DNA of 64,000 bases from Siphonodentalium dalli (GCA_032622095.1 CP136061.1:134253587-134317586), one strand, 5' to 3'. Shown: positions 35,761-46,975, numbered from the stretch's first letter. Numbers and translations are program-made. Notes: a model not told the origin generated them from the sequence alone.

Positions 35761-35764
35761 GCCT

Positions 35765-37232
35765 GAAAGTATGGTGCCTGACATTTGCAGAATAAGGTCT
35801 GCAGATAGTGAATTAAGTGATCGATGCTACCCCACACAGTGAGCTCAAGTCACCAACTTCATCCTCTGGGGACCTCGTTCTGCATGGCCTCATCTGCTAT
35901 GAGAGACCTAGACTAATATTTAAGTTCTCAGATGGTGAAGGTGGTTACGTGTACCCATTGGGCACCTCAATTTTGCATTGTGTCATCTGCATTGTGTCAT
36001 CTGCCAATTTGGGGATATAGGGAAACTAATCTAAAAAAGATACTTTCTAGATGTTTCTAAAGAAATTAAAATGAAAGTATCAATGACACTGTAGCTCAAC
36101 TTGGGAAGGAGTTAATTTTTTGCTGACCAATGAATAGAATGATGAAGGAAAGTTAAAAAGTTACAGTAAAGGGCTTGAATTGTGTAGATGAAATTATTTT
36201 CATTTCAAACAATTCACCAATAAAAGTGGACTGCAGGGTGTGCCGATGGATTCAAATTGAAATCCAAGATGACTCCCATCTAGAGTTCAACTCAAATATC
36301 TATTTGAAGTTTGGTGATGATTGGATGAGACATGTAGCCTGTAGGGTGTGCCGAAGGATTTAGTCATGCAAAGAGTCAAATTCATGATGGCCACTGGCAG
36401 CCATGTTTTTCAACGATTTTCGGAAATAATTGATCACTCCCATCTAGAGGTCACCCCGAAAATCCAATTGAAGTTTGGTGACGATTGGATGAAAGATGTT
36501 GCCTGGAGGGTGTGTCGAAGGATTTAGTCATGAAAAGAGTAAAATCGAAGATGGCTGCTGGCAGCCATGTTTTTCCAATGGATTTCACAAATAATTGATT
36601 GCTCCCATCTAGATGTCAATCCGAAAATCCATATAAAGTTTGGTGATGATCGGATGAGGGATGTGGTCTGTAGGTTGTACCAAAGGATTTAGTCATGCAA
36701 AGAGTAAAATTCAAGATGGCTGCAGGTGGCCATGTTTTCTATCGAAAATCGTTCAAATTTGATAGCTCCCATGGAGGTGATCCTTAAGATGTCTGTAAAT
36801 TTTCAAAACATTTCTCCCATAAATGCGGGCTGCAGGGTGTGCCGATGTATTCAAATTTGAAATCCAAAATGGCTGCCAGCAGCCATTTTTTTTAACAAGT
36901 TTCACAGAGTTTCAGAAGAAATTGATGGCTCCCATTTAGAGGTCACCCCAAAGATCCATATGAAGTTTGGTGATGAGGGATGCAGACTGTAGGGTGAGCC
37001 AAAGTAAACAGACGGATGACGGATGCTAACCCATGGCAATAGCTCAAACATTACAGAGTAAAGTTGAGCTAAAAACTTGTTAATTTGATTATAAAGATAC
37101 ATTCCAGAGAATATGAGGCCTATGCAGAATCATGTCCCCAGAAGGTGAATTTGGTGATGCTAGTGTCACTAAATTCACCCTCTGGGGACCTAATTCTGCA
37201 AATGTCCGGCACCATATTTTCAGAGCTGGTTA
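35765..37232. mobile_element. Foldback MITE of the CATTTGCAGAATGAGG family, expanded
   Basis: The left end AAAGTATGGTGCCTGACATT pairs with AATGTCCGGCACCATATTTT at the right. Its interior has been enlarged by a 164-bp tandem repeat (36190-36990), so the element is about 1.5 kb instead of ~0.4 kb. Confidence 0.65.
36190..36990 (+). repeat. ~164-bp tandem repeat, about five copies
   Basis: GATTTAGTCATGNAAAGAGT at 36357, 36521 and 36686 sets the period. Each unit includes AAGTTTGGTGATGATTGGAT and AAGATGGCTGCNGGCAGCCA. Outer copies are more diverged. Confidence 0.8.
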
Positions 37233-37569
37233 CACTTAACGCTTATTAATACCGGTATATGTACATGAACCACACTATGCTATATTCACTAACTGAAACC
37301 AACGTGTGGCTCTACACCCCCTACCGGTATACATGCACAAACCAAAACCAACGCCAGTGTGGCTCTACTGCCTGCCTGTATAAATGTGTATTCTTCAAAT
37401 TCTGAGTTCTCTGTACATTGCATTGTGTCAAGGATTTTTGAACATACATGTATAATGAATAGAAAACGTTCAATGTTTCAAATTCTATTCGATTTCATCA
37501 CTCATATCCAATAAAACAATTCTGATGAACAGTTGGAAAGCTGAGATATTGTCTATATTAAATTCTTAC

Positions 37570-37909
37570 CGTCAATATCAGAGAAATCGTCAAGAACATG
37601 AATAACTTTTTTATCTCCGTCGTCCTCCTCTATGACTAAAGCATTTGACATTGAATCAAGCACATTATCTTCATTAACAGGTTGAGAATTGTCACTGAGC
37701 TCTGACAAATTTACATCAGGCTGCTGACTGTCAGAAGAATCTTTGGTTTGATTACTAATACTGTCACCGTTTGATTGTCTGCTTCCCGAAATATGTTCAT
37801 GCTTCATTATATCTTCAGTCTGTTCACTATGTCTTGCAGAGACTATCGTCCTGTGTCCATCATCCAAGGTTTCTGAATCATCAACTTTTTCTTTCTGTCT
37901 GGCTGCCAT
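37570..37909 (-). CDS. TRABD: TRABD exon 1, start codon (TraB-domain protein)
   Basis: Begins MAARQKEKVDDSETLDDGHR and continues for 113 codons plus one base, ending HVLDDFSDID-G. The region is hydrophilic, acidic and Ser/Asp-rich, with no signal peptide or membrane segment, which agrees with the variable N-terminal tail of TRABD proteins. The start was chosen because it is the first ATG after an intron-like acceptor (AAACAG, about 37940, or AAGACAG just before ATG), implying a further 5' non-coding exon upstream. Donor G/GTAAGAA at 37569, phase 1, which matches exon 2. In the family the C-terminus carries membrane segments; they are not in this window. Confidence 0.85.
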
Positions 37910-39240
37910 TCCTGTCTTTGAACAAATGCAACCAACTGTTTACAAAATTAAAACAATATTAATTAACAGCCCATTTAATTCTCGAGTCACCAATTTTTTT
38001 TTTTTATAGTGCATTGATATACAATTTTAATAACAATCTTTGACATCTATAACTTATGATTAAAATACTATAATTCATCACCATTTAAATGTCTGGTCTC
38101 AGGAGGTGCCCATAGAATAATAGAACATAGCTGAAATCATATAAACATTTCCTCTGCCTCGCTCCCAGAATGCAACAGAATTCAAACCTAATATATAGAG
38201 ATATTCCCCTTCCCTTGAAATTATAGACTTTGTAGTACTAGTACCTGTACAATCCAGATGAAACATTAATAAGCACAGAAAACATGTTGGTACATCAACA
38301 GAACAACATGTTCGCAGTGTACATGTATTACACCGGATAAGCTTCCTCTTTCAAATGGTATATAATGTGGCATATATTTTATATAATGTGATCTGAGGGT
38401 TTGGAAATTAAGTGGGCCTTTTATATTTTCTAGAGCTCCAGTTACTGTAGATGGCATGAAATACAAATTTCATGACTTTTGCAGCAATGCAAACATTGAA
38501 TACAATACTGATATTTGGACGATTTTGAGGCTGATAATGATTGGAAGATTTAATAGACTACTCATACCGGTAGCTTAAACAATACATCAATGACCACATT
38601 ATAATTTCAGGAGGATTAGCCATTAAGTACGTACCAGTACACATATCAATCAAACTATCCAAGAACAAAATGCAAAGGAAGTCTTTGTATTCCTGCACAC
38701 ATGGATTAAATTAAAGTGATAATGAAAGTAAGAAAAATTTAATATAATCTGTTATAAATACAAATAAAATAACTCATAAAAATAAATAAATATTATAATT
38801 TTTGGCATTCCACCTGGGACAAGTCGCACAGGACACGAGAGACAAGTCGGGCCGAAGTTGCCCCAAAATCACCACCGGGGCAAGTTGTCTCCGGTCAGAG
38901 TCATCACAGATCCCATCCCGACACTCGAAAGACAAACTTTATATGAAAAAGACACACAAGTGGTCGACCGCAGCAAAGGTGTGGGCTGACATATTCAAGG
39001 TGAGTGACCATTGATTATCACCTCCTTGAGATAACATATTTATAATATTGTGTGTGGAGATAACATAATGAGTCATAACTTTTCCATAATGATAATGTAT
39101 TGGCTACCATCTGTATCTGTATTGGTATCCGCGCAGGATCCATTCGGATGTATAAGCATGTGGGATGGGATGATTTAGGATGTTTTGTTGGTTTCAGCTG
39201 GTTCTCCATCCCTTGTTGTTAGGATGGATCGCATGCTGTC
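37910..39240. other. Upstream region of TRABD; GC-richer island at 38810-39000
   Basis: Mostly AT-rich. A patch of about 190 bp has higher GC and an open frame on the plus strand (38802-39001, ending KVWADIF-K before a GTGAGT donor). On the minus strand the same patch contains CCCAG/GTGGAA, which could be the donor of a TRABD 5' non-coding exon. Neither reading is proved. Confidence 0.3.
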
Positions 39241-39628
39241 TTCCTCCAGAGTATTCCAGTCTGTTCGTGTCAATTACTTTGTAGGGTTTGGACTTGTTAC
39301 ACTCCTGTGTAGAAACAAAGTTCGTTGATATATACCACTCGAGAATTCCGAGCTTTGATTTTTTGACCCACTTTGTGTTTCGATCTCAACGGGTCTTTGG
39401 TGTCGATAGCCGGGACCAGCCCATCCACTACCTTGCCAAACAACTGGAGTTGGTGGTCAACCGGTTGACACGCATAACCGACCTTATAGTGTTTGTAGTT
39501 GTAGTTGACTCAACATGTTGGTAATTGTTCCTTCCTCTTGTGATGTATAGTCCCAGTTACGAAATTAGCTGCTCTCTTACGTATCCTCTCCAATTTGTCG
39601 ATGTCTCCTTTCAGGTGGGGGCCCAGAC
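39240..39628 (-). pseudogene. Jockey/CR1-like LINE, 3' coding fragment
   Basis: The minus strand encodes remnants of the C-terminal part of a non-LTR reverse transcriptase ORF: a GDIDKLERIRKRAANFVTGT-like segment, then LVPAIDTKDPLRSKHKV and FVSTQECNKS. The same segments occur on the plus strand at 43140-43450 and, in a related element, on the minus strand at 44800-45110. The fragment was joined to 42745-42750 before the Copia element inserted. Confidence 0.7.
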
Positions 39629-41051
39629 TGTTAACTGACTATTCGCTCACGCAAGTTGTGTCTGCAGTCAGTCCAGCCAAGATGTCTTCCCTTTTCACAG
39701 CACATGTCTAGTGCTGGGACGCTTGGGGTTTTTTCCTAACCGGTTAACCACGGGCATTAACCTAATCATAACCGGTTAACCATGACCATCACTATCCTAA
39801 GTACGAGATTGAATACACTGGTCACTATATCGGCAAAACAAGTGCTTATTACGCGTCCCGGAAACGTTGATATACAGGCTATCACAAACGATGTCTTGGT
39901 CGTACAATGCGGTCCTGTTGCGGCGATCAAATAGTGGTAAATGTATATAAATTAATTCAGTTTTGAGCCCAAACAAACTATATAATATAATATATATTAG
40001 TGGTGCGCTAGTATATCGATGTTTACAGGAGTTCCGCACCGCATAAACAACGCTTGCTTGCAAAACCTTCAGCGACGAAATATAGTTCCTTCCTCGTGTA
40101 TATCCCGGGCACGATTAGCCCAATGTGTACTACAAGGTACTGAAGGTAGTTATACTGTTGTTTAGTAATGTTTACTAGTGTTTGGGTATTGGTAGGTATC
40201 TATTACTCACATAGCAGTGGCTCCATGATGTTACTCAATTATTTAATAAACAAATTCAAACAAAATTAAATAGTCGTGATTCATTACAAAAGCCCCAGCC
40301 AGTGTTTAGGAAATAAAGTTATCGAACACATCACTAGATATACTCTGAGTTCCCACTCCCAGTAGGCCTTGCATTCCGCCCATGCATTTCTTCTCTTTTT
40401 TTTACTGTCATCTTCAATTAGGACTAAATGTCCCCAAACGTCGATTTACGTTTTTGTAGGTCTTCTGTCATCGCTTTGAGACGAAATAATGATAATGACA
40501 AAGGGGGGGGGGGGGGCAGTTTCAACAAAACAGACAGACTATTGATGACGTAGTAAAAGTCTAGACTTGATTGCTTTGACTCAATGTATACCGCGGTGCG
40601 TCATGTAATGCCGCCAAAGGAAATTGGCATTGAATGTGTAGTAAGTGATTTGCAGACTGACACAGAGTATAGTTGTTGGTTTCATGTCTATAAAAGCCGC
40701 CGGTGATCAAACGGGCTTGTGTTGTGGGATATATGAATACACAATCAACTGTCCAAATCGCTTCTAAGCGGCTTCTTATTACTTACTCTCGTTACTTAAA
40801 CTTCCGTAAATGATTTCGGCAACATTTACACGGAGTACTACGATGATAGTACGATCGTTATCAATAGTACGGTTATTCGGTTGTGGCCTCCTCCAACCGG
40901 TTGACACGCATAACCGAACCGTAACCGGATATCCGGACAACCGTTCCCAGCACTACACATGTCCTTCCTCAGTCATACCACAAAGGCACAGGAAGTGGAG
41001 TGTCTATAGCTGGTTGCATCTATAGTCTATACATAGTTTATAACACCAACA
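39629..41051 (-). repeat. Copia 3' LTR split by hAT
   Basis: 39629-39708 plus 40956-41051 together give about 176 bp, the same length and about 93 percent the same as the other LTR. It begins TGTTAACTG and ends CACCAACA on the plus strand, i.e. TG...CA. Confidence 0.85.
39709..40955. mobile_element. hAT-type element with perfect 8-bp target duplication
   Basis: The terminal repeat TAGTGCTGGGA is present at both ends, with duplication CACATGTC at 39701-39708 and 40956-40963. AACCGGTTAACC words are repeated near the left end and related ones near the right, the usual subterminal transposase-binding pattern. 1247 bp, no transposase frame. Confidence 0.9.
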
Positions 41052-41111
41052 ACTCCCCTTCTCTTTGTACACTATATACAGTCCATATTTACATCATGTT
41101 TCTCGAACTCG

Positions 41112-42480
41112 TTACAATCGTCCGGTCTCCAACAATCCTAAGATTGTCAGAGAAGATGCTCCCTTATTTGTTAAGGAGTCCGCCAGTTGATTTTTCGTTT
41201 TCTGCCAAATAATCTGTTTGATGTCACCCTTGCTAAGCAATTCTTTTATACTATTGATGTTAATTCTAAGTCTCTTCTCACCAACATTATTTGTCGAATG
41301 GAGAATGTCAAAGAGAGAATGGTTATCGGTTACACAGTCTATTTGCAGTAATTCTCCACCGACCACCATATAATTCAGAATAGAATTGGTTGATAGCAAT
41401 TGCAGAATCAATGGCGTCTGACATTGCTATTTTTTCTGCAGCTAGTGTACTGCGAAGAATCCTCCGAATGCGTTTTGACTGCCATGAGAGCGGAATGATC
41501 TCGCCATCCGAATTCTCCAACAATATGAGAAATCCCACCTGACTTCCTCCATCCACTAAGTTTCCAAATGATGCATCACTATGCACTTTGATCTTTATTG
41601 GATCACGCTGTTCTCTTTTTAAGTTTCTGAACTTTAACTGAATATTATCAGATTTCACTCTTCGTATCAATTTGTTGAGTTCCATAATGTCTTTCACTTT
41701 GGCGAAAGAATTTGGGATTGACATTGTTTCAAATAGGATATCCGGTCGGGTTTGTGTTGCTATCCATTGAAGTTGACCTAACTTTGACCGCATTAACTCT
41801 CTTTCCTTACAGGTTAATTTTTCATCCTTTTCTTTTAATCTTTCTTTCGGAATTGTTATCTGTTTTAAACATTCCAGATAGTCATTCTGATCCAATGTTA
41901 TCAAGCCATTGTCGAAGTTCAGGTTTAATCCAATATATCGGAATGATTCAGAGTCTTCACGTCCAACATTTAGTTGCTTTCTGATTTCTGGAATCACTTT
42001 GTCTTGAAAATCTGATGATCCGGCCCATATAAAATCATCAACATGACTGGCGAGAATACTAGTACCTTCTAGCTCTCCATTCACATGCCAATAAAATACT
42101 GCAGGGTCAATAACAGAAACTTGTCCTCCACAATGGTGTCATGACCTCCTTCACCTTTTTGTACCAATTTAAGGAGGCATCTGATAGTCCATAAACACAC
42201 TTTTTCAAATGCCAGATAACTCCTGTAGTAGCATACTCCTTTGGTGGTCTAATATGCACATTTCTGGATAACTCACATCCTTGAAGAAAAGCTGATTTGA
42301 TATCCATCGACTTAGGTGTCCACTCTTTCTCCATGAAAATACTCAGGATGAGACGGAGTGATTCTTTCATGCATGTAGGTGAATCTTATCACCATCTTCA
42401 AAACCTCTGGCGAGTGGCGACCAGACGTGCTTTCTTTAATTCTTTCTCATCTCCTTGTTTCTTCACTGTACATACGGTAT
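41112..42480 (-). pseudogene. Copia pol fragment (reverse transcriptase and RNase H)
   Basis: In order on the minus strand: KGQKCITTRW-type start of the RT domain (about 42480), a degraded GFED segment, MDIKSAFLQGCELSRNVHIR (42300), KKCVYGLSDASLNWYKKVKE, then after a frameshift near 42100 ASHVDDFIWAG with the HVDD form of the YxDD catalytic box, FRYIGLNLNF, RSKLGQLQWIATQTRPDIL, KVHSDASFGN of RNase H and STLAAEKIAMSDA. A further frameshift near 41370 leads to NQLADSLTNKGAS, the usual C-terminal tail. At least two frameshifts mark it as dead. The motifs are diagnostic for Ty1/Copia. Confidence 0.9.
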
Positions 42481-42561
42481 CCATCTTGTTGTGATGCACT
42501 TTTGTCCCATGTCCTGTTCTTCATCATACACATTGAACTCTTTATTTATCTGCTACCACTT

Positions 42562-42739
42562 TGTTAACTGACTATTCACTCACGCAAGTTGTGCCTGCAG
42601 TCAGTCCAGCCAAGATGTCTTCCCTTTTCACAGCACATGTCTCTTCCTCAGTCATACCAAAAAGTAGGCACAGGAAGTGGAGTGTCTATACTAGTAGCTG
42701 GTTGCATCTATAGTCTATTAATAGTTTATAACACCAAAA
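42562..42739 (-). repeat. Copia 5' LTR
   Basis: 178 bp, intact. Starts TGTTAACTGACTATTCACTC on the plus strand and ends CACCAAAA next to the CAGAC duplication. Confidence 0.85.
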
Positions 42740-42749
42740 CAGACAACTG

Positions 42750-43488
42750 ATCAATACATATGAGGTGAGGTTATTCGCTGACGACTGTTTACATGTACTA
42801 TATCGCCAAATAAAAACATACAACGATCATGTCACTCTACAAAATACTAGAGGTATGGGCAGAAAAGTGGGGCATGCGATTCAACGCTAAGAAGTGCTAT
42901 ATCATGTCCATGAGCAAAATAACATCATTCATATACCAGCTAAACAACAGCCTACTGGAAGAAGTAGATGAAAACCCATACCTGGTCATCTCACATCACC
43001 AAAATAGCACAGAAGGCGAATAGTACACTAGGTTTCATTAGAAGAAACCTCAAGAAAGCTCCAGTAAAAAACAAGCAGATCGCATACGAAACCTTAGTGC
43101 GACCAAAGATCGAGTATGCATCAGTTGTCTGGGACCCCCACCTGAAAGGAGACATTGACAAATTAGAGAGGATACAGAAGAGAGCAGCTAGATTCATAAC
43201 TGGGGACTATACATCACAAGAGGAAGGAACCATTACCAACATGCTACAACAATTACAACTACAAACACTAGAAGCTAGAAGGTCAAAGGTATGACCACTG
43301 ACTCCCGCAAGGTAGTGGATCACTGACTCCCGCAAGGTAGTGGACGGGCTGGTCCCGGCTATCGACACCAAAGACCTGTTGAGACCGAAACACAAAGCTC
43401 GGAAGTTCGAGGGGTATATATCAAAGAACTTTGTTTCTACACAGGAGTGTAACAACTCTAAACCCTTTGAACTAATCGCCACGAAGAC
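42750..43488 (+). pseudogene. Jockey/CR1-like LINE fragment, plus strand
   Basis: Starts inside the reverse transcriptase at TYEVRLFADDCL, where FADD is the YxDD catalytic box, and continues through WAEKWGMRFNAKKCYIMSMS, SSHITKIAQKANSTLGFIRR, YASVVWDPHLKGDIDKLERI and QKRAARFITGDYTS to LVPAIDTKDLLRPKHKARKF. Frameshifts near 42835 and 42990 break it. It abuts a minus-strand LINE piece on each side, forming a palindromic arrangement. Confidence 0.85.
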
Positions 43489-43790
43489 GCAATTATTTAG
43501 CTGGTATGTGAATAATGTTGTTTTGCTCATGGACATGATGTAGCACTTCTTACATGTAGCATTGAATCGCATGCCCCACTTTTCTGCCCATACCTCCAGC
43601 TTCTCTAGGTCTTTTTGATGAGTGACATGATCACTGTATGTTTTTATTTGGCGATATACTATCATATAGTAAACAGTCCACAGTGAATAACATCACCTGC
43701 AATGGATATGCTGGCCGGATGATGCTTGCCCTTCAACGACGACTCTCATTTGCCTCTGTGTCAGGAAGTTTTCAAGCCAAGTATGGAGCT
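43489..43790 (-). pseudogene. Jockey/CR1-like LINE fragment, minus strand
   Basis: Reading from the right on the minus strand: LHTWLENFLTQRQMRVVVEG, a deletion that removes the VPQG motif and distorts FADD, then YRQIKTYSDHVTHQKDLEKL and EVWAEKWGMRF, ending at YQLNN, where it meets the plus-strand copy. Confidence 0.8.
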
Positions 43791-43854
43791 TATTTTCTTT
43801 AAATTTAATATCGTAGTTTATTATTTACTCATGAAAATAATTGGATAATCATAG

Positions 43855-43985
43855 GAGCCCTTAACATATGGTGTGACACCCCCTGCCTTTTCATCTTACG
43901 ACACCCCTGCATATAATACGTCAATGATCATGAATTATGCCATATGGCCATTAATTATGGGGAAAGCCTCAGGCTCCAAATCATG
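43855..43985. repeat. ~130-bp repeat, copy 1
   Basis: GGAGCCCTTAACATATGGTG to AAAGCCTCAGGCTCC, almost identical to 50162-50302. The outer GGAGCC/GGCTCC are inverted, so this is likely a short MITE. Confidence 0.7.
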
Positions 43986-44462
43986 GGTAACTTTTATTAT
44001 GTTTGTAAAATATATTAAAAGAATTAATCTTCCCGGAGTACGGTAACGACTAATCATATAGTACGGTAACGACTAATCCCCTATATTTGCCTTTACTTCA
44101 AGTGTAAATTTGTTTCGCCATATGTAATTCATTGGAGTGCTTAATTGTCACTTGACCTCTTGTGTAATAGTAACTAGATATTCGATTGGCTACATGTACG
44201 TTCCGTGCATTCTATTTACGTTTACTTCCGGTTTGTCTCACTGCATTCATTTGAACTCAGTTCGGCGAGTCGTCAACATCTTTGGATAATCTGTATCTGT
44301 ATGTAGTTCTGTGTAGTAGCCTTGATTTGGCTGTAGGTGAACCGTTGGACGACATATGCTGTTAATGTTGTTATTGATGTTGTATCACATGCGCTGTCCA
44401 TATCCTCCAGGTGGTTCCATTCGATGATTGTTTTCACAAAGAATGAGTTCTTATATTGAGCC

Positions 44463-44716
44463 CAAGCCTTGAAATAGGGTGTCTGTCATTTGCAGAATGA
44501 GGTCCCCAGAGGGTGAATTTAGTGATGCTACCCCGCATAGCGGGCTAGCATCACCAAATTCACCCTCTGGGAACCTCATTCTGCTGAGCTGTAAGCAGAA
44601 TGAGGTCCCCAGAGGGTGAATTTGGTGATGCTAGCCCGCTATGCGGGGTAGCATCACTAAATTCACCCTCTGGGGACCTCATTCTGCAAATGACAGACAC
44701 CCTATTTCAAGGCTTG
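44463..44716. mobile_element. Foldback MITE of the CATTTGCAGAATGAGG family with 8-bp target duplication
   Basis: CAAGCCTTGAAATAGGGTGT pairs with ACACCCTATTTCAAGGCTTG; the whole 254 bp is a nearly perfect palindrome containing two nested hairpins. The duplication ATTGAGCC lies at 44455-44462 and 44717-44724. An 8-bp duplication places the family with hAT-type elements. It is inserted just 3' of the LINE coding part. Confidence 0.8.
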
Positions 44717-44724
44717 ATTGAGCC

Positions 44725-46520
44725 GTATTTGTCCTTATTATTTCGTAAGAAAGTGGGTTGGTACACTCATGTGACTCAATAATGTTTGTTGTCTCAAATC
44801 CTGGGATTTTTTTAGCAGTGATTTTTCGTTTGTCCTTGCTCCTTGGTGTTAATAAGTCATGTGTATGGATAGCCGGAAACGACCCCTCTACTATCTTCCT
44901 AAACAGTGTCATCCTCTTCACTTCTCTTCAATGGTGTTAACCCTTTTATTTCCATCATTTCTGTGACTGCATTTTTATCTCTGTTTTTGTAATTGCTGGT
45001 GATGAATCTTGCAGCTTTTTTCTGTACCCTTTCGATGTTGTCGATGTCCTTCTGCAAGTATGGATCCCATATTTCTGCCCCGTATTCGAGTGTAGATCTT
45101 ACCATGGACTCGTAAGCCAGTTTCTTGTGTTTCTTATCGGCTTTGCTGATGTTTCGTTTAAGGAATCCTAAGGTGCTGTTGGCTCTTTTGACAATTTTAT
45201 TTATATGGGATGACCAGGTTAGGTTGTTGGTAAAAGTTAGTCCTAGATATGGTGTTTCATCTACTGACTGAAAGATGTGGTTGTCTAGTTGGTACATGTG
45301 GGTTTATTTGCTCTTTGTTGACATGATGTAGCATTTTTTTGCGTTGAAACGCATCCCCATTGGTCGGCCCATTTTTCTAACGAGGAGAGGTCTTTCTGTA
45401 GTACATGATGGTCTGACTGGTCTCTGATCTCTCTATAGAGGAGGCAATCGTCTGCAAATAATTTTACCTCTGAGGTTACAGCTTTCGGTGGATCGTTCAT
45501 GTGACAAAGGAATAGCAGTGGTCCAAGTACTGTTCCCTGTGGTACTCCTGACTCCACTGGTACGTTTGATGACGCTTCTCCTTTGAACTCGTACCACTCT
45601 CATCTCTCTTTTTGTGAGGAAGTTTTCCAGCCATTTGTGGGTTGTGCCATTCATGCCATAATTCTGCAGCTTGTATAGGAGGCCCTTGTGTGACACTGTA
45701 TCGAAGGCCTTTGAAAAGTCAAGGATGGCTATATCTGTTTGTATGTTTTTGTCCAGGTTTTGTAGTAGATCCTCTGTGACATTGACTAGCTGTGTGACAC
45801 ATGAGTGGCCGGATCTGAAACCGTGGTTTTTGTCGGTCAGTATTTTGTGTTCATCCATGTGGTCTCTTATGTGCCTGCAAATGATGTGTTCTAGAGTTTT
45901 GCAGGGTACCGATGTGAGTGAGACAGGGCGGTAGTTCTCTGGGTTGTGCACGTCACCTATTTTGTAGATGGGAGATATGTTTGCACTCCGCCAGTCAGTT
46001 GGGAGTTCTCCTGTGTCCATTGATAGTTGGAAGATTGCTGTTAGAGCAGAAGCTATGTGGTTAGCGCAAATCTTGAGAACTTGGTTTGGTATACCGTCTG
46101 GGCCTGGGGCTTTAGATGTTTTTATATCTTTTAGGAGTTTGTATACACCTTCCTCTTTGATGTTGATGTCTGCGATGTCTGGTATACTGCTTGATGGTTT
46201 TGCTGTAGGTGTGTTCTTTAGATCTTTGGTGAATACTGATTGAAACTGTTTATTCAATAGGGCTACTTTCTCTGCACTGTTGTCTGTGAGTGTGGTACCC
46301 TTTTTGAGGGGTGGTATCCCAGTAGTGTCTCTCTTTTTAGACTTAGGAATTTCCAGAATGGTTTGCTGTTCTTTTTTTCCGAGCTTTCTTTGATGATCTC
46401 TTTTTATGTGTGATCGTTCTGCCTTCCTCATTTCATTCCTGCACATCTTTTGGAAATCTTTGTACTTATCCCATTTCTTTGATGTCTTCGCTTTCCGATA
46501 GAGTTTCCCTTTCTTCCTAC
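44725..46520 (-). pseudogene. Jockey/CR1-like LINE, reverse transcriptase part
   Basis: Reading leftwards on the minus strand: RKAKTSKKWDKYKDFQKMCR, SKAPGPDGIPNQVL, DWRSANISPIYKIGDVHNPE, NYRPVSLTSVPCKTLEHII, GFRSGHSCVTQLV, IAILDFSKAFDTVSHKGLL, KWLENFLTKREMRVV, a frameshift near 45600, SGVPQGTVLGPLLFL, EVKLFADDCLLYR (YxDD box as FADD), a frameshift near 45340, then SSHINKIVKRANSTLGFLKR, YGAEIWDPYLQKDIDNIERV and a last frame to about 44720. The domain order is that of non-LTR reverse transcriptases of the Jockey/CR1 group. Two to three frameshifts make it a pseudogene. It continues to the right, interrupted by other elements. Confidence 0.9.
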
Positions 46521-46975
46521 TCTCAGGCTCCAAATAAAAGTGCAGGCCCAAATAATAGTGCAGGGGGGAAATTCCATTGAAAGTTAATAAACGTGCAGAC
46601 CCAAATAATAGTGCAAGGGGGGGGGGGGGGGGGGGCTCTGAGCAAAACATCAAAATGAGTGGTTAAACAAATTATTTTTATAGTAGGTCAAGTATTGGCA
46701 TCAACATAGTACATGTATGTGTCATGTGGTGTTTTATTCAATATTAATTAAATGTCCATATGTATGCCATATACTATACATGCATAAAGTTATAAGCTCA
46801 TCATTTTGATATCAGAATCATATATATAATCTTGAGTTTGTGCTCTTTTCAATTTTCAAAGCCTCAAAATTAATAAGCGTGCAGACCCAAATAAGCACTG
46901 TGCAGAGGGAAAATCTCCCACGAAAATAATAAACGTGCATACATATTTATTTGGAGCCCAAGAGTAAGCATGCGT
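46519..46975. mobile_element. MITE inserted in the LINE
   Basis: The left end TACTCTCAGGCTCCAAATAA and the right end, inverted (TACTCTTGGGCTCCAAATAA), flank about 430 bp including a 16-18 G run at 46619. AATAAACGTGCAGACCCAAA is repeated inside. It splits the LINE frame. Confidence 0.65.

Larger units (their letters stand above)
39629..42739 (-). mobile_element. Ty1/Copia LTR retrotransposon, internally deleted, with hAT inside one LTR
   Basis: Two LTRs (39629-41051, enlarged by a hAT, and 42562-42739) share TGTTAACTGACTATTC and CATCTATAGTCTAT segments. A perfect 5-bp target duplication CAGAC lies at 39624-39628 and 42740-42744, and the empty site can be read as ATCAGTTGTCTGGG, which matches the LINE sequence at 43115. 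Only the reverse transcriptase/RNase H part of pol is left; gag, protease and integrase are missing, with the 5' LTR almost touching the RT domain. Confidence 0.85.
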
